A stretch of 64,000 bases of DNA from Erythrophleum ivorense (taxonomy: Eukaryota; Streptophyta; Magnoliopsida; Fabales; Fabaceae), in assembly GCA_026724425.1 (NCBI GenBank), contig JAIUCV010000001.1:19978436-20042435 (forward strand). The letters run 5' to 3'. Below, piece by piece: positions 1 through 12,416 of this stretch. The translations under genes and the position numbers were made by a program. The notes below the pieces were generated by a model, which did no database searches, was not told the origin of the DNA, and was given only the letters and a program-made list of their open reading frames with translations. Within the stretch, counting starts at the first letter, position 1; every line of letters begins with the position of its first letter.

Positions 1-87
1 CTTATCAGTCATATATTCTAGGCTTATATTTTTGCACTTGTTTAAGTTCCTTTTATTTGTCCTCATTAAAATACCTGGGATGTACAG

Positions 88-3000
88 GATGAGTCATCTT
101 TAGTTTGGATATCAAGTAGTGGAGAAAGACGTTTGAAGCTATCTTCTGTCTCAAGAATTATCCCTGGACAAAGAACTGTGAGATCTCTACACATCTATAT
201 TACATAATGCAAATGCTCTAGTGTTCCATAGGTTGAACTAAACTAACTTATTTCTATATATATTTCAACAGACTTACTCTTTTATGTTCTTCGTTTACTT
301 CTCTTCAATCTTGTGGCAGGCTGTTTTCCAACGTTATCTGCGTCCTGAGAAGGATTATCTGTCTTTTTCACTTATTTATAACAACGGAAAGCGGTCCCTT
401 GATTTGGTTGGTGATGAGTTTTGAATTTCTATGTATAAATATAATGTCATTTTGTTTCTGTTTTCTTCATTTTAGGGTTTTGCTATAATGATGTTTTGTT
501 GCTTTTAAGATTTGCAAGGATAAAGTTGAGGCAGAAGTTTGGATTGCTGGCCTCAAATCACTGATATCTTCTGCTCAAGGTGGCCGGTCCAAAATTGATG
601 GATGGAGTGATGGGGGCCTCTATCTTGATGTAAACATACCTGCTTGTTGTCTTTGTAGTTAATTTCTTTTAACCTGAGTATGTTTCTTGCTCTATGATCT
701 ATAATGTGGGGGAGATGATTGATTGTAGTCTTGAGTCAGTAGTGGAGGGTTTCAGCATTTTCCCTGGAATTATTATTTGGGATAAATCTGGATAGAGAAT
801 TTTGTGTGTATCTGATGCTATAGAAGAGGATCTATTGTTTTTTCTAAAGTAAGGTTATCGCCTTTATTTCCTAGAATAGCAGCTGTTACACTGAAAGGAT
901 CTATAATGCAATTTTTCGGAAAATTGATTGCCACTCACTTTTTCATTCACTTCTTTTATCACACCTTAGGTGTTTTGAGTGCAGTGATTAGCCTACTTCG
1001 GTGTTTCTATGGTGATGTTATCTATGGTGTAAATGATGCAGATTAATAAATGATGCAGATTAACTACTTGTATTAAAAGTTCATTGAATTTCATGTATTG
1101 CTACTGGTGCTATTAAGCTGCCTAATATAGCTTCCATGACATAATACACGGTCAGCCTCGTATAATTTTTTCTTGCTTAATTACTTGCAGGATAACAGAG
1201 ACTTGACTTCAAATCGTCCAAGTGGAAGTTCAGTTAGTACTTCCCAAGATATTAGCTCTCCTGACATTTCTGTGAGTCTTAATTCAAATTCTTCTCCAAA
1301 GTCCTTTCAGCCTGAGAATACTGCTAATTCTGAAAGGTCACATGCACCATCTGACCCAGCAAATATGCAAGTGAAAGGATCTGGTTCAGATGCTTTTCGT
1401 GTTAGTGTTTCGAGTGCCCCCAGTACATCTAGTCATGGGTCTGCACCAGATGATTGTGATGCTCTTGGGGATGTATACATATGGGGAGAGGTAATCTGTG
1501 AGAACATTGTGAAAGTTGGTGCTGATAAAAGTGCCAGTTGTTTTAGCCCAAGGGCAGATGTGCTTCTCCCTAGACCATTGGAGTCCAATGTAGTTCTAGA
1601 TGTACATCATATAGCATGTGGTGTTAAACACGCTGCTCTAGTCACAAGGCAAGGTGAAATTTTTACATGGGGGGAAGAATCTGGGGGACGCCTTGGCCAT
1701 GGTGTTGGAAAGAATGTGCTTCAACCTCATTTAGTTGAAGCATTGGCCTCTACAATTGTTGATTTTGTTGCCTGTGGGGAGTTCCATACCTGTGCTGTTA
1801 CAATGGCTGGGGAACTATATACTTGGGGTGATGGTACTCATAATGCAGGGCTTCTTGGTCATGGCACTGATATTAGTCATTGGATACCAAAGAGAATCGC
1901 AGGTCCACTGGAGGGACTTCAGGTTTCTTTAGTCTCTTGTGGTCCATGGCACACAGCCTTGGTAACTTCAAGTGGGCAGCTTTTTACATTTGGTGATGGA
2001 ACATTTGGTGTCTTGGGCCATGGAGATAGGGAAAATGTTTCTTATCCTAAAGAAGTAGAATCCTTATCTGGGCTGAGAACAATAGCTGTTGCATGTGGAG
2101 TGTGGCATACTGCAGCTGTGGTAGAAGTTATAGTAGCACAATCCAGTGCTAGTGTATCATCAGGTAAACTGTTTACCTGGGGTGATGGAGACAAAAATCG
2201 CCTTGGACATGGGGACAAGGAGGCCCGGCTTAAACCAACTTGCGTGCCTTCACTTATTGACTACAATTTTTATAAAATTGCTTGTGGGCACAGCTTGACG
2301 GTTGGCATGACAACATCAGGACATGTTTTTACAATGGGGAGCACTGTTTATGGCCAACTTGGGAATCCCCAGTCTGATGGAAAGCTGCCCTGCTTGGTTG
2401 AAGACAAGCTTGCTGGAGAATCTGTTGAAGAAATTGCATGTGGTGCATATCATGTTGCAGTTTCAACGTCAAAAAATGAAGTTTATACATGGGGAAAGGG
2501 TGCTAATGGGAGGTTGGGTCATGGAGATGTTGAAGACAGGAAAATACCAACTTTGGTTGAAGCTTTGAAGGATAGACATGTGAAATCTATTGCATGTGGT
2601 TCAAACTACTCTACTGCTATATGCCTTCATAAATGGGTATCAGGTGCTGAGCAGTCTCAGTGCTCTGCTTGTAGACAGGCATTTGGGTTCACTAGAAAGA
2701 GGCATAATTGTTATAATTGTGGACTTGTACACTGTCATTCATGCAGTTCAAGGAAAGCATTAAGAGCAGCTCTGGCTCCTAATCCTGGCAAGCCATATCG
2801 AGTTTGTGATTCTTGTTATGCAAAACTGAACAAGGTAGCAGAAGCTGGCAGTAATAATAAGAAGAATGCTATGCCACGTTTGTCAGGTGAAAACAAGGAC
2901 AGGTTAGACAAGTCTGAGATAAGATTGTCCAAGGTGGTTCCTTCTAATATGGATTTGATAAAGCAGCTAGATAGTAAAGCAGCCAAACAAGGGAAGAAAG

Positions 3001-5319
3001 CCGATACATTTGCCCTAGTTCGCACCTTGCAAGCACCTTCATTGCTGCAGCTGAAAGATGTGGTCTTGTCCACTGCTGTTGATCTGAGACAAACAGCTCC
3101 AAGACCAGTTCTTGCACCATCTGCAGTAAATTCCAGATCTGTGTCCCCTTTCTCTAGAAGACCAAGCCCCCCTCGTTCTGCTACACCTATTCCAACCACA
3201 TCTGGACTTTCCTTCTCCAAAAGCATTGCTGATAGTTTGAAGAAAACAAATGAACTTTTAAATAAAGAAGTGCTGACGCTACGTTCTCAGGTAAATTATA
3301 TTTTGCCCTTTTAAATCAACAATGTTTTAGCTGCATTGGCAGTTTGACTACCCCGCTATTCCAAATTTCTTCCCTCTTTATGTGTTGAATCTCGTAATTA
3401 TGCTTTGTAAAACATGAGCAGTAATGTACTCTTTCTTTTTTTTTTGGGGGGGGGGGGCATTGAGCGGTAGTCTGCTTTTTGGGTTAATAGCAGTAGTTTA
3501 TTAAATGGCCAGAGAAGTTAATTTTCTCTATTTATGAACATATTTGTATTTTTACTTTATCTGAGGAAGTTGAATGTTGAGTGCCAGACTCACATCAAGA
3601 TAAATCTAATTTAAATCTGCTTAGGTTGAGAGCCTGAGGCAGAGATGTGAACGGCAAGAATTGGAGCTTCAAAGGTCAGCAAAGAAAACTGAGGAAGCGA
3701 TGGCACTTGCTGCTGAGGAGTCTTCTAAATCTAAAGCTGCAAAAGAAGTTATAAAGTCACTTACAGCGCAGGTAATATTTTGCTTCATTTACTTCTCTTG
3801 GCACCAGATGTCTTAGAAAGGGTCTTGTTTTCATATGTTGCTTTATTATTATTAGTAGCTTTATGCATGCAGTTTTGTGAATCCTGTCCAAGTTTTCATT
3901 TTAATGAAATGAATACCCACATTAAACCATCTATCAATTTGGAATTCTATGATATTATATACAGTAGTGCAAATTGATAATTGTGACAAGGTTTTAAGAA
4001 CAATTTTCTTGGCTGTATAAGAGGAATTTTTTGTGATTTTTATTTCAAGGATTTAAAATGGAGACAATTTAGTCTTTCTTTTAATTCTTTTTATTGGTTT
4101 TTGTTTTTATTTTTGTTTTTAAAATTTTTTTTTGGTTTCTTGTATTATGTCACGTCATATTAGATTATTCAATTTGGCGGAATTGGAGTGTTTAACGTGC
4201 AGTAAGAGAGGCCTGAGTTATACTGCATAACTTCACTGTTGTCTTTTTAAAAGTGGAAATTTCCCCTACATCGCTTTTCCTTTTCCTTGCTTATATGGTA
4301 TTGGTGTTCTACTGATTGCCATTTCACATGGTTTTAGCTCAAAGATCTGGCTGAGAGGCTTCCTCCTGGAGCTAAAGATGCTGTCAGACCAGCTTACTTG
4401 CCAAATGGTTTGGAGTTAAACAGCATCCGCTTTCCAGACTCAAACGGGGAGTGCAACTCCCAAGCAGAGTCAATCAGCGCCTCTAGTTGGGCCTCTCTGG
4501 GACTTGAATCATCTCTGTCAAATAGAGTTGAGGGGAATTTGTCTGNNNNNNNNNNNNNNNNNNNNNNNCTCCAATGGGACTGATGAACACCCCAGGTGTT
4601 AAATTGCCAAAACGGTGGTGTGACTCACACAAGCAACCATAGCATGTTAGATACTGTTGATAGCAGGGATTTCGGGACCTTTACAAGATGGTGAGGGTGG
4701 TTTGAGATCAAGGGATGGTGCACTGGCTGCTAATAGTAATCAAATTGAGGCAGAGTGGATTGAACAGTATGAACCTGGTGTGTATATAACACTCATGGCC
4801 CTGAAGGATGGGACACGAGATCTAAAAACGAGTGCGCTTCAGGTACTGATTGACATTGTCATGTTTTGTGTGTCTGGTTCTACTGGTGTATATTGCTGCA
4901 TATGGTATAAGCTCTGGTGATTGAACAGTGATGAGGCTTAGTGGGGGTGATAGGGATTGGGACTAGCATGTGTACTCTTTTACTATGATTTTCATAATTC
5001 TAATGTTAATTGGCACATAGATAGTTCCATTTCTTGTGCAAACTGTGCATCATGAATATCTTCTACAAGTTCATACATGGTTACTATTGCTTCAAAACTG
5101 ACCAGTCTAAATTTTCTCAAAATCTTCGCCACAAATTTTATTTTATTTGTTAATGTGTATGCAGCCGGAGGAGATTTGGAGAGCATTCAAGCAGAGACAT
5201 GGTGGTCAGAGAACCGTGAGAAGGTATATGAAAGGTACAATGTTCGTAGCACTGACAAATCTTCGGGCTAAGCAACTCGGAAGGCAGAGAGTGCTGCTTC
5301 ACCTGTTGCCCAATCTTAG
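88..5319 (+). CDS. PRAF-type protein (PH, RCC1 repeats, FYVE finger, BRX), 5' partial, broken 3' end
   Basis: Large regulatory protein whose family binds phosphoinositides and has RCC1-type guanine-exchange-like repeats. Exons read from frame and splice sites: 88-177, 320-406, 510-629, 1191-3290, 3625-3771, 4338-4842 (holds the N gap) and 5165-5319; earlier exons lie outside the window. Exons 1-3 encode the second half of a PH domain, ending in a WIAGLKSLISS helix. The 700-codon exon carries RCC1 blades (WGEESGGRLGHG near residue 161, WGDGDKNRLGHG near 330, WGKGANGRLGHG near 434), then a FYVE finger with all eight cysteines (C491, C494, C507, C510, C515, C518, C539, C542) and the plant variant RKRHNCYNCG. 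Exon 3625-3771 is charged and coiled-coil-like. The BRX motif (EWIEQYEPGVYITL, then ETWWSENREKVYERYNVR) spans the last two exons. One-base frame breaks and an in-frame TAA at 5269 lie near the gap; the apparent original stop is TAG at 5317. Class is certain; whether this copy is functional is not. Confidence 0.92.
4546..4568. other. Assembly gap (23 N) inside a coding exon
   Basis: Run of 23 N in the penultimate exon of the PRAF-type gene. The frame is open up to the Ns (ending ..EGNLS), but no single frame continues after them. Residues NGGVTHTSNHSM, in a different frame from the preceding SNGTDEHP, resume about 40 bases later. The flanks are therefore likely to contain base-calling or gap-filling errors. 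Confidence 0.95.
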
Positions 5320-5788
5320 GAAAAGTAGACGGGGGGAAGTTCTCCATTAACACATTTTGTTACAGTGAGCATAATTTTACCGAAGCACCCATCAGTGTGA
5401 AGGAAGCAGGCACCCTTCTTGTTGCCCTTTCTCTCTACTCTTAATTATCTTTGATTTAATTTGGGCATATGCCATTTACATAATCTTTTGTTATGTAGTG
5501 TATATAAAAATTATCAATTAAGATAATCTTGGGTAAAGATCTCCTCACCTTTAATCTTTTTATTTTCTTAAGTTCTATTAGTTCTTACAATACCATTTTT
5601 TCCCTGATTCAATTGTACCTTTGTAATTTTTTTTTTTCTATTTTTATTACGGATTATAATTGCAGTTGGAGTTGCATAATTGCTGATCCTTGTACTAGCT
5701 TCCTTCGAAGGAGACTAAAGAAAAAAGGCTTTCTATAGGATTTGGATTTTTCTATGATGGCATGATGGTTACGTGGAGAAATGGACAC

Positions 5789-5794
5789 AATAAA
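5789..5794 (+). promoter_or_regulatory. Candidate polyadenylation signal of the PRAF-type gene
   Basis: AATAAA lies about 470 bases after the apparent original stop, followed by T-rich DNA. The position suits a plant 3' UTR. There is no transcript support, and plant poly(A) signals are loose, so this is only a candidate. Confidence 0.35.
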
Positions 5795-5799
5795 TTTGG

Positions 5800-6840
5800 A
5801 CAAATTCGGATGTGTACTAAATGCATATGTATTTAACCATCAAGATTTGTTTCATTTATATATAGAGCAGTAGGTGTATATGTATGGAACAGGTGCTAAT
5901 CATCATATGCTTGGTGTACTAAAGAAATTCTCATAAATTCGTCCTTGTAGTTAATGTCCTTTTTTCTTTCTTCTCATGATCATTATGTCTTCACAAAAAG
6001 TAAAGAGTCCTCATTTATCTGAGAGAAGGAAATATGTAAACTAAGAAACTTTTCCTCTTTATTTTCTTTTATATGACTGCACGAAGATCGAACTTAACAT
6101 CTTACAAATTATTCAAATGGCTAAACATCAAGAAACTTTTTTTTTCTTCCCTTTTTTGCGTTTCTATCTCAACATTCAATTAGCATATACCAGCATTTTA
6201 TTAGGAGGAAGAAACGTGAACTAGTCTCTTTTGCAGTCATTGTCAAGATTTTATCCTGCTTACTTTTGCATGTGGCGTTGGTGTGGTTGGGAGCTTTGGT
6301 GTTGGTGAAGTGTGTTGGTTTATTTGGCAACAGGCAGGTATCCACACTGGTTTACATTGGCTAGAGAGGGCAGCAGAGTTTCTAGTAAATAAGTTGAATA
6401 AATGAGAAGGGTTTGGAAATTAAATTTTTGTAATCATATAATCATGTAGCTTGAGAAAAAATAACAGAGATAAGGAAGTGTATAAGATTTACTTTTTTTC
6501 TTATACTCCTTTTTTTTTCTAATTTCTCTTTTGATTATATTATATGTAGTCAATTTATATTTGTGGCAAATTTAAATTCAGTATTTACCCGTGGCTTTGG
6601 ATGGTCAGAGAATATTTCTACATTAGCTAGATTGTTACAGGGAATGAGCTGAATTAACAAGCCAACCAGGCTGAGAGGGACCACTTAGCAGGAGAACGGA
6701 GCCACTAGAACCACATCAGGATGAAGGTCTTCAATGTACCAGCATGAGCCTTTTAGGAAGTAGGGCCGGACCAGCCAGTGATTGGCACTAGAAGCAAGTC
6801 TAGCAGTTCGTTTGGTGGTAGAGTTTGTCATTCCTATTCC
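5800..6840. other. Intergenic stretch, no feature recognised
   Basis: AT-rich sequence downstream of the PRAF-type gene. I see no coding pattern, paired repeats or transposon signature. Confidence 0.5.
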
Positions 6841-7149
6841 AACTTTGTAGCTCTAGTTTTGTTTGGTTGTAGCAAATGTAGAAAGTGAGAAGCAAGAAAT
6901 GTATTGAGCCGCCTATGGAGCAAGTGATTCTCTCCCCTCGAAAGAGAGACCTTGCCTTCTTACTATCCTTTCTACTTGGTTGTTTGGGTGCTAAAAAAGA
7001 TGGTCCGAGTTTTATGATTCCATGTTGGGGTCCGTGCTTAACTTTAGCGCTGAAATTCTGAAAAAAATCTCTCACTTTCTAGCATGTCTCATTGCGGTCG
7101 TAGTCAACATAAAAGAACTCCCATTGCATTGGCTGGAAGCAGCTTGGGG

Positions 7150-9600
7150 GAAGGCCTGAAGACTATTATATGATTAACTTCGAAAATGTAGAATCGAATA
7201 TTGGGCTTCGCGACATGGTGGTAGTGCGGGTGCCTCTGTGGGTTCAGGTATGGGGTCTTCCATTAGAGTATCATATTCGTGATGTTGCATGAGTGCTGGG
7301 TAAAATAGTGGATGATATGTGTAATAGTGACGGCGACGAATCATATTCCGAAACACATTCGATTCTTGAGAATATGGCAATTTTCGGGAGATATTATTAC
7401 GTTGGCCCAAGGTGCGGATAAAAAAAGGGGGAGGCATGGAACTCATGAAATGGGCTAGCTATTGGTGTCTTTAATTAGATTCTCTCAACTTACGATAAGA
7501 AGAGCAAGGGGTCACTGAACACGGGGGTTTGCTGAGTTTAGAGATATGATGGATAGATGCAGCTTTGCAGACATTATTGCCGGTAGACCACACTTTACAT
7601 GGACTAACAACAAACAGTGTGATGATGTTTGGGCTCGGTTAGATTGAGCTCCAGGCAATATTCAATGGTTTGATGCTTTTCCTCATTCCGGGCTTTGTAA
7701 TTAAATACCAACTGCTTTGAAACATGCCCCTCTTTTGTTTAATACATATGTATGGCAACCTTTTAGACGTGGACCTTTTCATTTTGAAAAGTTTTTGTTT
7801 CTGTTTGACCAGTGTTGCAATGTGGTGAATGGTATTTGCAATCAATGGATTCCGGATTCATATGCTTATAAAGTGAGTCAAGCTTCTTCAGTTGGCTAAA
7901 GCAATTTGAAATTGAAATAAATACCATGTGGGTAATATTCAAGTTAAAATCAAAAACTTGGAAAATGAGTTGCAAAAATATCAATCAAACTTACAAAATC
8001 AAGAATATGGAAGTCTTGAAAGGAGGTAAGAATTATAATTTTACTATGATTGTAAGGAAAGTCTGTGGGTACAGAAAGTTAGAAAAACATGGTTGGTAGA
8101 TGGTGACAGGCATACCAAATATTTTCATAGGGTAGTAAATAAATGCAGAGTCAATAATGTTATTTTTTTCGTATCTCAGAACCAAACAAGGCGATTCGGA
8201 GGTCTGTCGTTATTTTAGTAGCGTTTTCTATAGGAGTTGGATAACTATGAAATTCCTATACTCATGGCACGGCGTCAGGTAATTCTTACTAATGCTATTC
8301 AAGTACAGGAAATTTAGGAGGTGGATTGTGCTCCAAGATCAAATGGTTTTCTGCCAGATTTTGGGACATAGTTAAAGTTGATGTCATTAACATGGTTAAT
8401 GCTTTCTTTTTGCATGGATATCTTTTTTAAGTCCAAATAGAACACATATTTTTTTGGTTCCTAAGATTGAGTTGCCTTAAACTTTGAAAGATTTTTGGCC
8501 AATAAATTTGTGTAATGTGTCCTATAAAATCACTTCCATGATAATATATGATAGATTAAAACAAATCCCACTGGACCTCATAACTCCATATTATGATAGA
8601 TTAAAACAAATCCCACAGTCTTAGAATAAGAGATTATGCATAAGTTGCATTAGGCCAAGAATACTATTAAAGGTGGGTTTGCATTTAAATTAGATATTGC
8701 AAAAGCTTATGACAAGCTTTCCTAGTCATTTTTTAAGGCTACACTACAAAAAATGTCCTTTTTGTTTTGGAGACATTAAATTGTAATGATCATGCAATGT
8801 GTTAGTACAATAAAATACCGAGTGATAATTAATGGCTAGCCTTTTTGCATGAATGCTCTAAAATAGGGTCTTAGGCAAAGTGACTTGTTATCCCTGTATC
8901 TGTTTATTTTTGTGTTCTAATATTTTATTATGTGTGATTACAAAGGCGGAACGGAATAAGTTATGGAAAGGTATCAGAATATGCAGAGAGTCGGAAGCAA
9001 TTACGCATCTCATAAATGCTATTAGGAGGACCCTAAAGAAGTATAGTAGATTGTCAAGCCAAGTAATTATCTCCTCTAAATCTGAATTTGTTTTCGACCC
9101 TAATGTACAATACCTTTAAAAAAATTCGAAATGGTAGGTATTTTTTAGGTACGCTTCAAGTGTAGATTGGGTAAATATTTGGGAATAGGGGTGGATATAG
9201 GATGAAATAAAACCCATATTTATAAAAAGGTGATTGAGAAAATTGAAAAGAAATTACAATCTTAGAAAGCCATGGTTTTATCATATGCTGGTACATATAC
9301 CCTTGTCACTTCCGTTGTAAATTCATTCTTAATTTATCCTCTACCTTGTTTTGAGTTGCCAAGAAAGTACTATTCTAAGATTGAATCTATGCTTGCAAAT
9401 TTTGTTTTTTCAAGGAATTTTGTAAAATAAACCCAGAATTCATCAGTTAAGCTAAGCTGGCTTACATTATGCCATTGTTGTGACAGCGGAGGGCTAGGTT
9501 TCAAAAAAATGCATGATCTAAATATGGCATCACTAGCTAAACACACATGGTGGCTTATAGATAAGAATCATAATTCTCTTTTTTATGACAAATCTTTTAA
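7150..9600 (+). pseudogene. Degenerate L1-type LINE (DUF4283-like, endonuclease, reverse transcriptase remnants)
   Basis: Frame-broken remnant of a plant L1-clade non-LTR retrotransposon. About 7218-7315 reads VVVRVPLWVQVWGLPLEYHI, the DUF4283-type motif of LINE ORF1. About 7550-7650 reads IIAGRPHFTWTNNKQ and VWARLD, the C-terminal side of the endonuclease. About 8095-8150 reads WLVDGDRHTKYFHRVVNK. Reverse transcriptase blocks follow: DFWPINLCNVSYKI near 8490, GGFAFKLDIAKAYDKLS near 8675 and INGxP..GLRQSDLLSLYLF near 8830-8910. The tail near 9165-9350 reads YLGIGVDIG and VIEKIEKKLQS, and near 9485 GGLGFKKMHDLNMASLAKHTWW. Stops and shifts interrupt every block. The gap between the ORF1-like and endonuclease parts is too short for a complete element, so an internal deletion is likely. 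A roughly 25-base segment is repeated at 8546 and 8592 within the RT region. Confidence 0.85.
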
Positions 9601-10078
9601 ATTAATCTCAATTTGTTGTTGCTAGAATTTTGATTCATGAGAAGACTATTGCTTTGATGTCAATTTTTTTCCACAAAAATTTCATATCCTATTAAAAAAA
9701 ATTATGGTTATATAGTTATTGTTTAAATAAAATGTTAGAAACTGAAATTAAAAATTCACTTCTATATTAGTAATAGATAATAAAATTATAGCACAACCAA
9801 TACTTATGATTTAACAACTTAGCATTTAAGACAAAAGTGACTTAGTTGAACTTTTAAATTTCAAATTGAGCTTAGAGATTATCTTAGGAAGCTAAAAATT
9901 GAACATTGGAGGCATGGACATCACACTTTGAAAGCTCACACTTTAAAAGAAAGAAAGAAGATAGGGAGAAGGAAAAGAGGAAATATTAGTAATAAAGCTT
10001 ATTTTGTAAGAGTTACATATATAATACATGTGTAGGTTTATTGGGTTCAATTTAAAAAGTCAAATAATAAAAAATGAG
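9600..10078. other. AT-rich stretch, no feature recognised
   Basis: Lies between the LINE remnant and the first MITE-like repeat. Only AT-rich, low-complexity DNA is seen. Confidence 0.4.
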
Positions 10079-10350
10079 TGAATTACACAAATTTCCTTTA
10101 AATTTTGCTAAAATTACATAAACCTCCACTCTATTTTCAAAATATACGCTTTAGTCCTTTTTTTTCACCAAAATATCCTCCATAAAAAAAAATGTAAGAG
10201 AGTTAACAAAGTGTGTTTTACTCAAAAAATTTAAAATTAGACTAAAATATAGTGTAACTTTTTGTTTAAGAGGAATTCTATGTATATTTTGAAAATATAA
10301 AGGAGATTCATGTAATTTTAATAAAACTTGAGGAGGTCTCTATAATTTAT
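10079..10350. mobile_element. MITE-like inverted-repeat element, copy 1
   Basis: The outer 70 or so bases on each side form an imperfect terminal inverted repeat. AAAATTACATAAACCTCC and TTTTCAAAATATACGC on the left match, in reverse complement, TATATTTTGAAAATATA and TTCATGTAATTTTAAT on the right. A related copy at 59803-60160 shares the inner block with AATTTAAAATTAGACTAA. No coding capacity. The target duplication was not resolved, so the exact ends are approximate. Confidence 0.65.
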
Positions 10351-11864
10351 TTTAAATGAAACATAAGTGGATCCAATGGATTCAAATTTTTAAGAAATGT
10401 GGGGCTATAACATTACAACTTAATATTATATACATGCAAACTTTGAGAAAATGAAGGGGGCACAAATGAACATGGCTTTACTACTGAGCAAACGAGCTAA
10501 TATATATATAAAGAGAAGCAAAGGAAGGAACGAAGAACTAAAGTAATAAGTGAATCTTCTTCAAACTCTGGCTTTTCCTAGCCAATGGAAGCTCAATCTC
10601 TTACTTTTGCCCTCAAATAGCCTAGACTTTGGCCTTTCCTTCAAAACCCTTGAAAAGCTTATTTTATATTAACAAAAATAGGCTAAAAAAAGGACTTCAT
10701 TATGTACTTTTGATGTAATGCCACAACATAACTTTCTTTTGATCATAGCATTAGAGCTCTCAAGCTTAAAATTGCAAGTTGCTAATGTAGGCACTGCAAC
10801 CTAAACTTTTCAAGTCGCTACACTAATTTGGTTTTTTCCTTTAATTCAATTCCTTTATGCATCCACGTTTTTATGGTTTAGTTCTTGGGCCTTTAAATTC
10901 CTGATTCCTCTATATTTTTTTTTCCTTGCAATACACCAAAATTCAATTCCTAACTAATTATTAGAAATTAAACCAAAATTTGAAACAAAATCTATTTAGA
11001 AGTGCAATTGAACATATTAAATCTAGTCAAAATTAAAGTTAAGATACTAACTTTTAGTCTTTAAAACCTAAAATAAACCAAAATTAACTATTAAAAGCAT
11101 GCAAAAAATAATTAAATTAATGAGAGTTAACACACCCTTAAACTTAAACTTTTACTCATATTCAAGTAAAACAAAACAAACAAGAATCTAGCAAACACAT
11201 CCAAATGCAAAATCATAGCCATGCTAGCTTAAACCTTTAAGAGTTTCCTTAAGTAGTGTACTCAACAAGAAGATGAAGTAATGAACGCAAGTCACAAAGT
11301 TCAAAATATAAAGCAAGTTTTTTTTTCCCCAATACTTTTGAAGTGTATGTGTGTTTAGCCAAACAAATATTATCATGTAGTTGTTTGGCTCAATTCTATG
11401 CACATAAAAATGTATAAAAGCAATTTTAAATGTACAAAATTTATATGCCTCCCTTTTTATTCTCTCTCCATTAATATAGATATCACACAACCCTTTGATC
11501 ATAGGTCCCTCAAGATTGAAGTGTGGCCAAGGTTTATGGCAATCTAAGAATAGATATGGGAAAATGCAAAAACTTTAAGAGGATTCAAATGTAAGCACAT
11601 ACACAAAAAAAGAACATTCTCTTTCATTTTTCTTCCTTTTATTAACTTATTCACTTTTTTCCCCTCTAATCTTCCCTCAAACTTAAGATCTTTCTTATTT
11701 AACTTTTCATTCTTTTCTTTTCTTTCTTTCTTCTTCTTCTTCTTCTTCCTTTTTTTTTAAATTTTTTATAAGAGGTTGATTTTTATCAACCTTACTTCAC
11801 ATTTTAAAAACTGCATAAGGGGAAACAAAACCATACATATTTGCTATTTTTAGAACTCATATGT
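10350..11864. other. AT-rich intergenic/repeat-derived DNA
   Basis: No coding pattern seen. It ends in a pyrimidine-rich tract with a TTC microsatellite at about 11710-11750. Confidence 0.4.
11700..11756. repeat. TTC/TTTC microsatellite
   Basis: Runs of TTTC units pass into about seven TTC units and then a T run. It is a simple-sequence repeat. Confidence 0.85.
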
Positions 11865-12407
11865 TGTAATATCTGTTTTTTCAAAAAGCTAAATGGAAAC
11901 CTATATCTTGATCAAAGAGAACCCCAAAACAACACAAATTAAGACCAATTGAAGGTAGAATGCTAATTAGAGTATCTAGAAATATGGTTAAGAAACTAAG
12001 AATGGCCTGAAACTAAAACATAAATGGCTAAACAAAATGACCAAAAAATCTAGTGGCAAAATTATAATTTCAAGCAACTTTTAAAAACTTAAAGGAAGAA
12101 GTTTTAAATGATAAAGTTGAATTCACTAGGATTTTTTGAGGCCCTAAAAACTATAGGAACCATTAGAATTGGTAAAACCCTTCCGATATACAATTGAGGT
12201 CGTTAATTGACCTAAACTTTGACAAGTTATTTTGGATGATTTTGAATCCTATAAATTTGAAACTTAATGTTTTTAACAAGCTAGAGACCTAAATTTTATG
12301 ATGGGAAAAACAATTCTAAAAGAGGAATGGAAACGAGCTCAAATCATGGAATTAAAGATTGGGGGCAAAATTGGAATATGAAAAATTATGAAACTTTAAC
12401 TTGTCTC

Positions 12408-12416
12408 TATATATAT
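12408..12416 (+). promoter_or_regulatory. TATA-like box in long-repeat copy E
   Basis: TATATATAT lies about 540 bases inside the 5' end of copy E. Copy F has the same feature at nearly the same distance from its own 5' end. That placement suits a retroelement U3 promoter, but transcription is inferred only. Confidence 0.35.

Noticed and set aside
2816..3226. 136-residue minus-strand frame
   Set aside because: Antisense shadow of the large PRAF exon.
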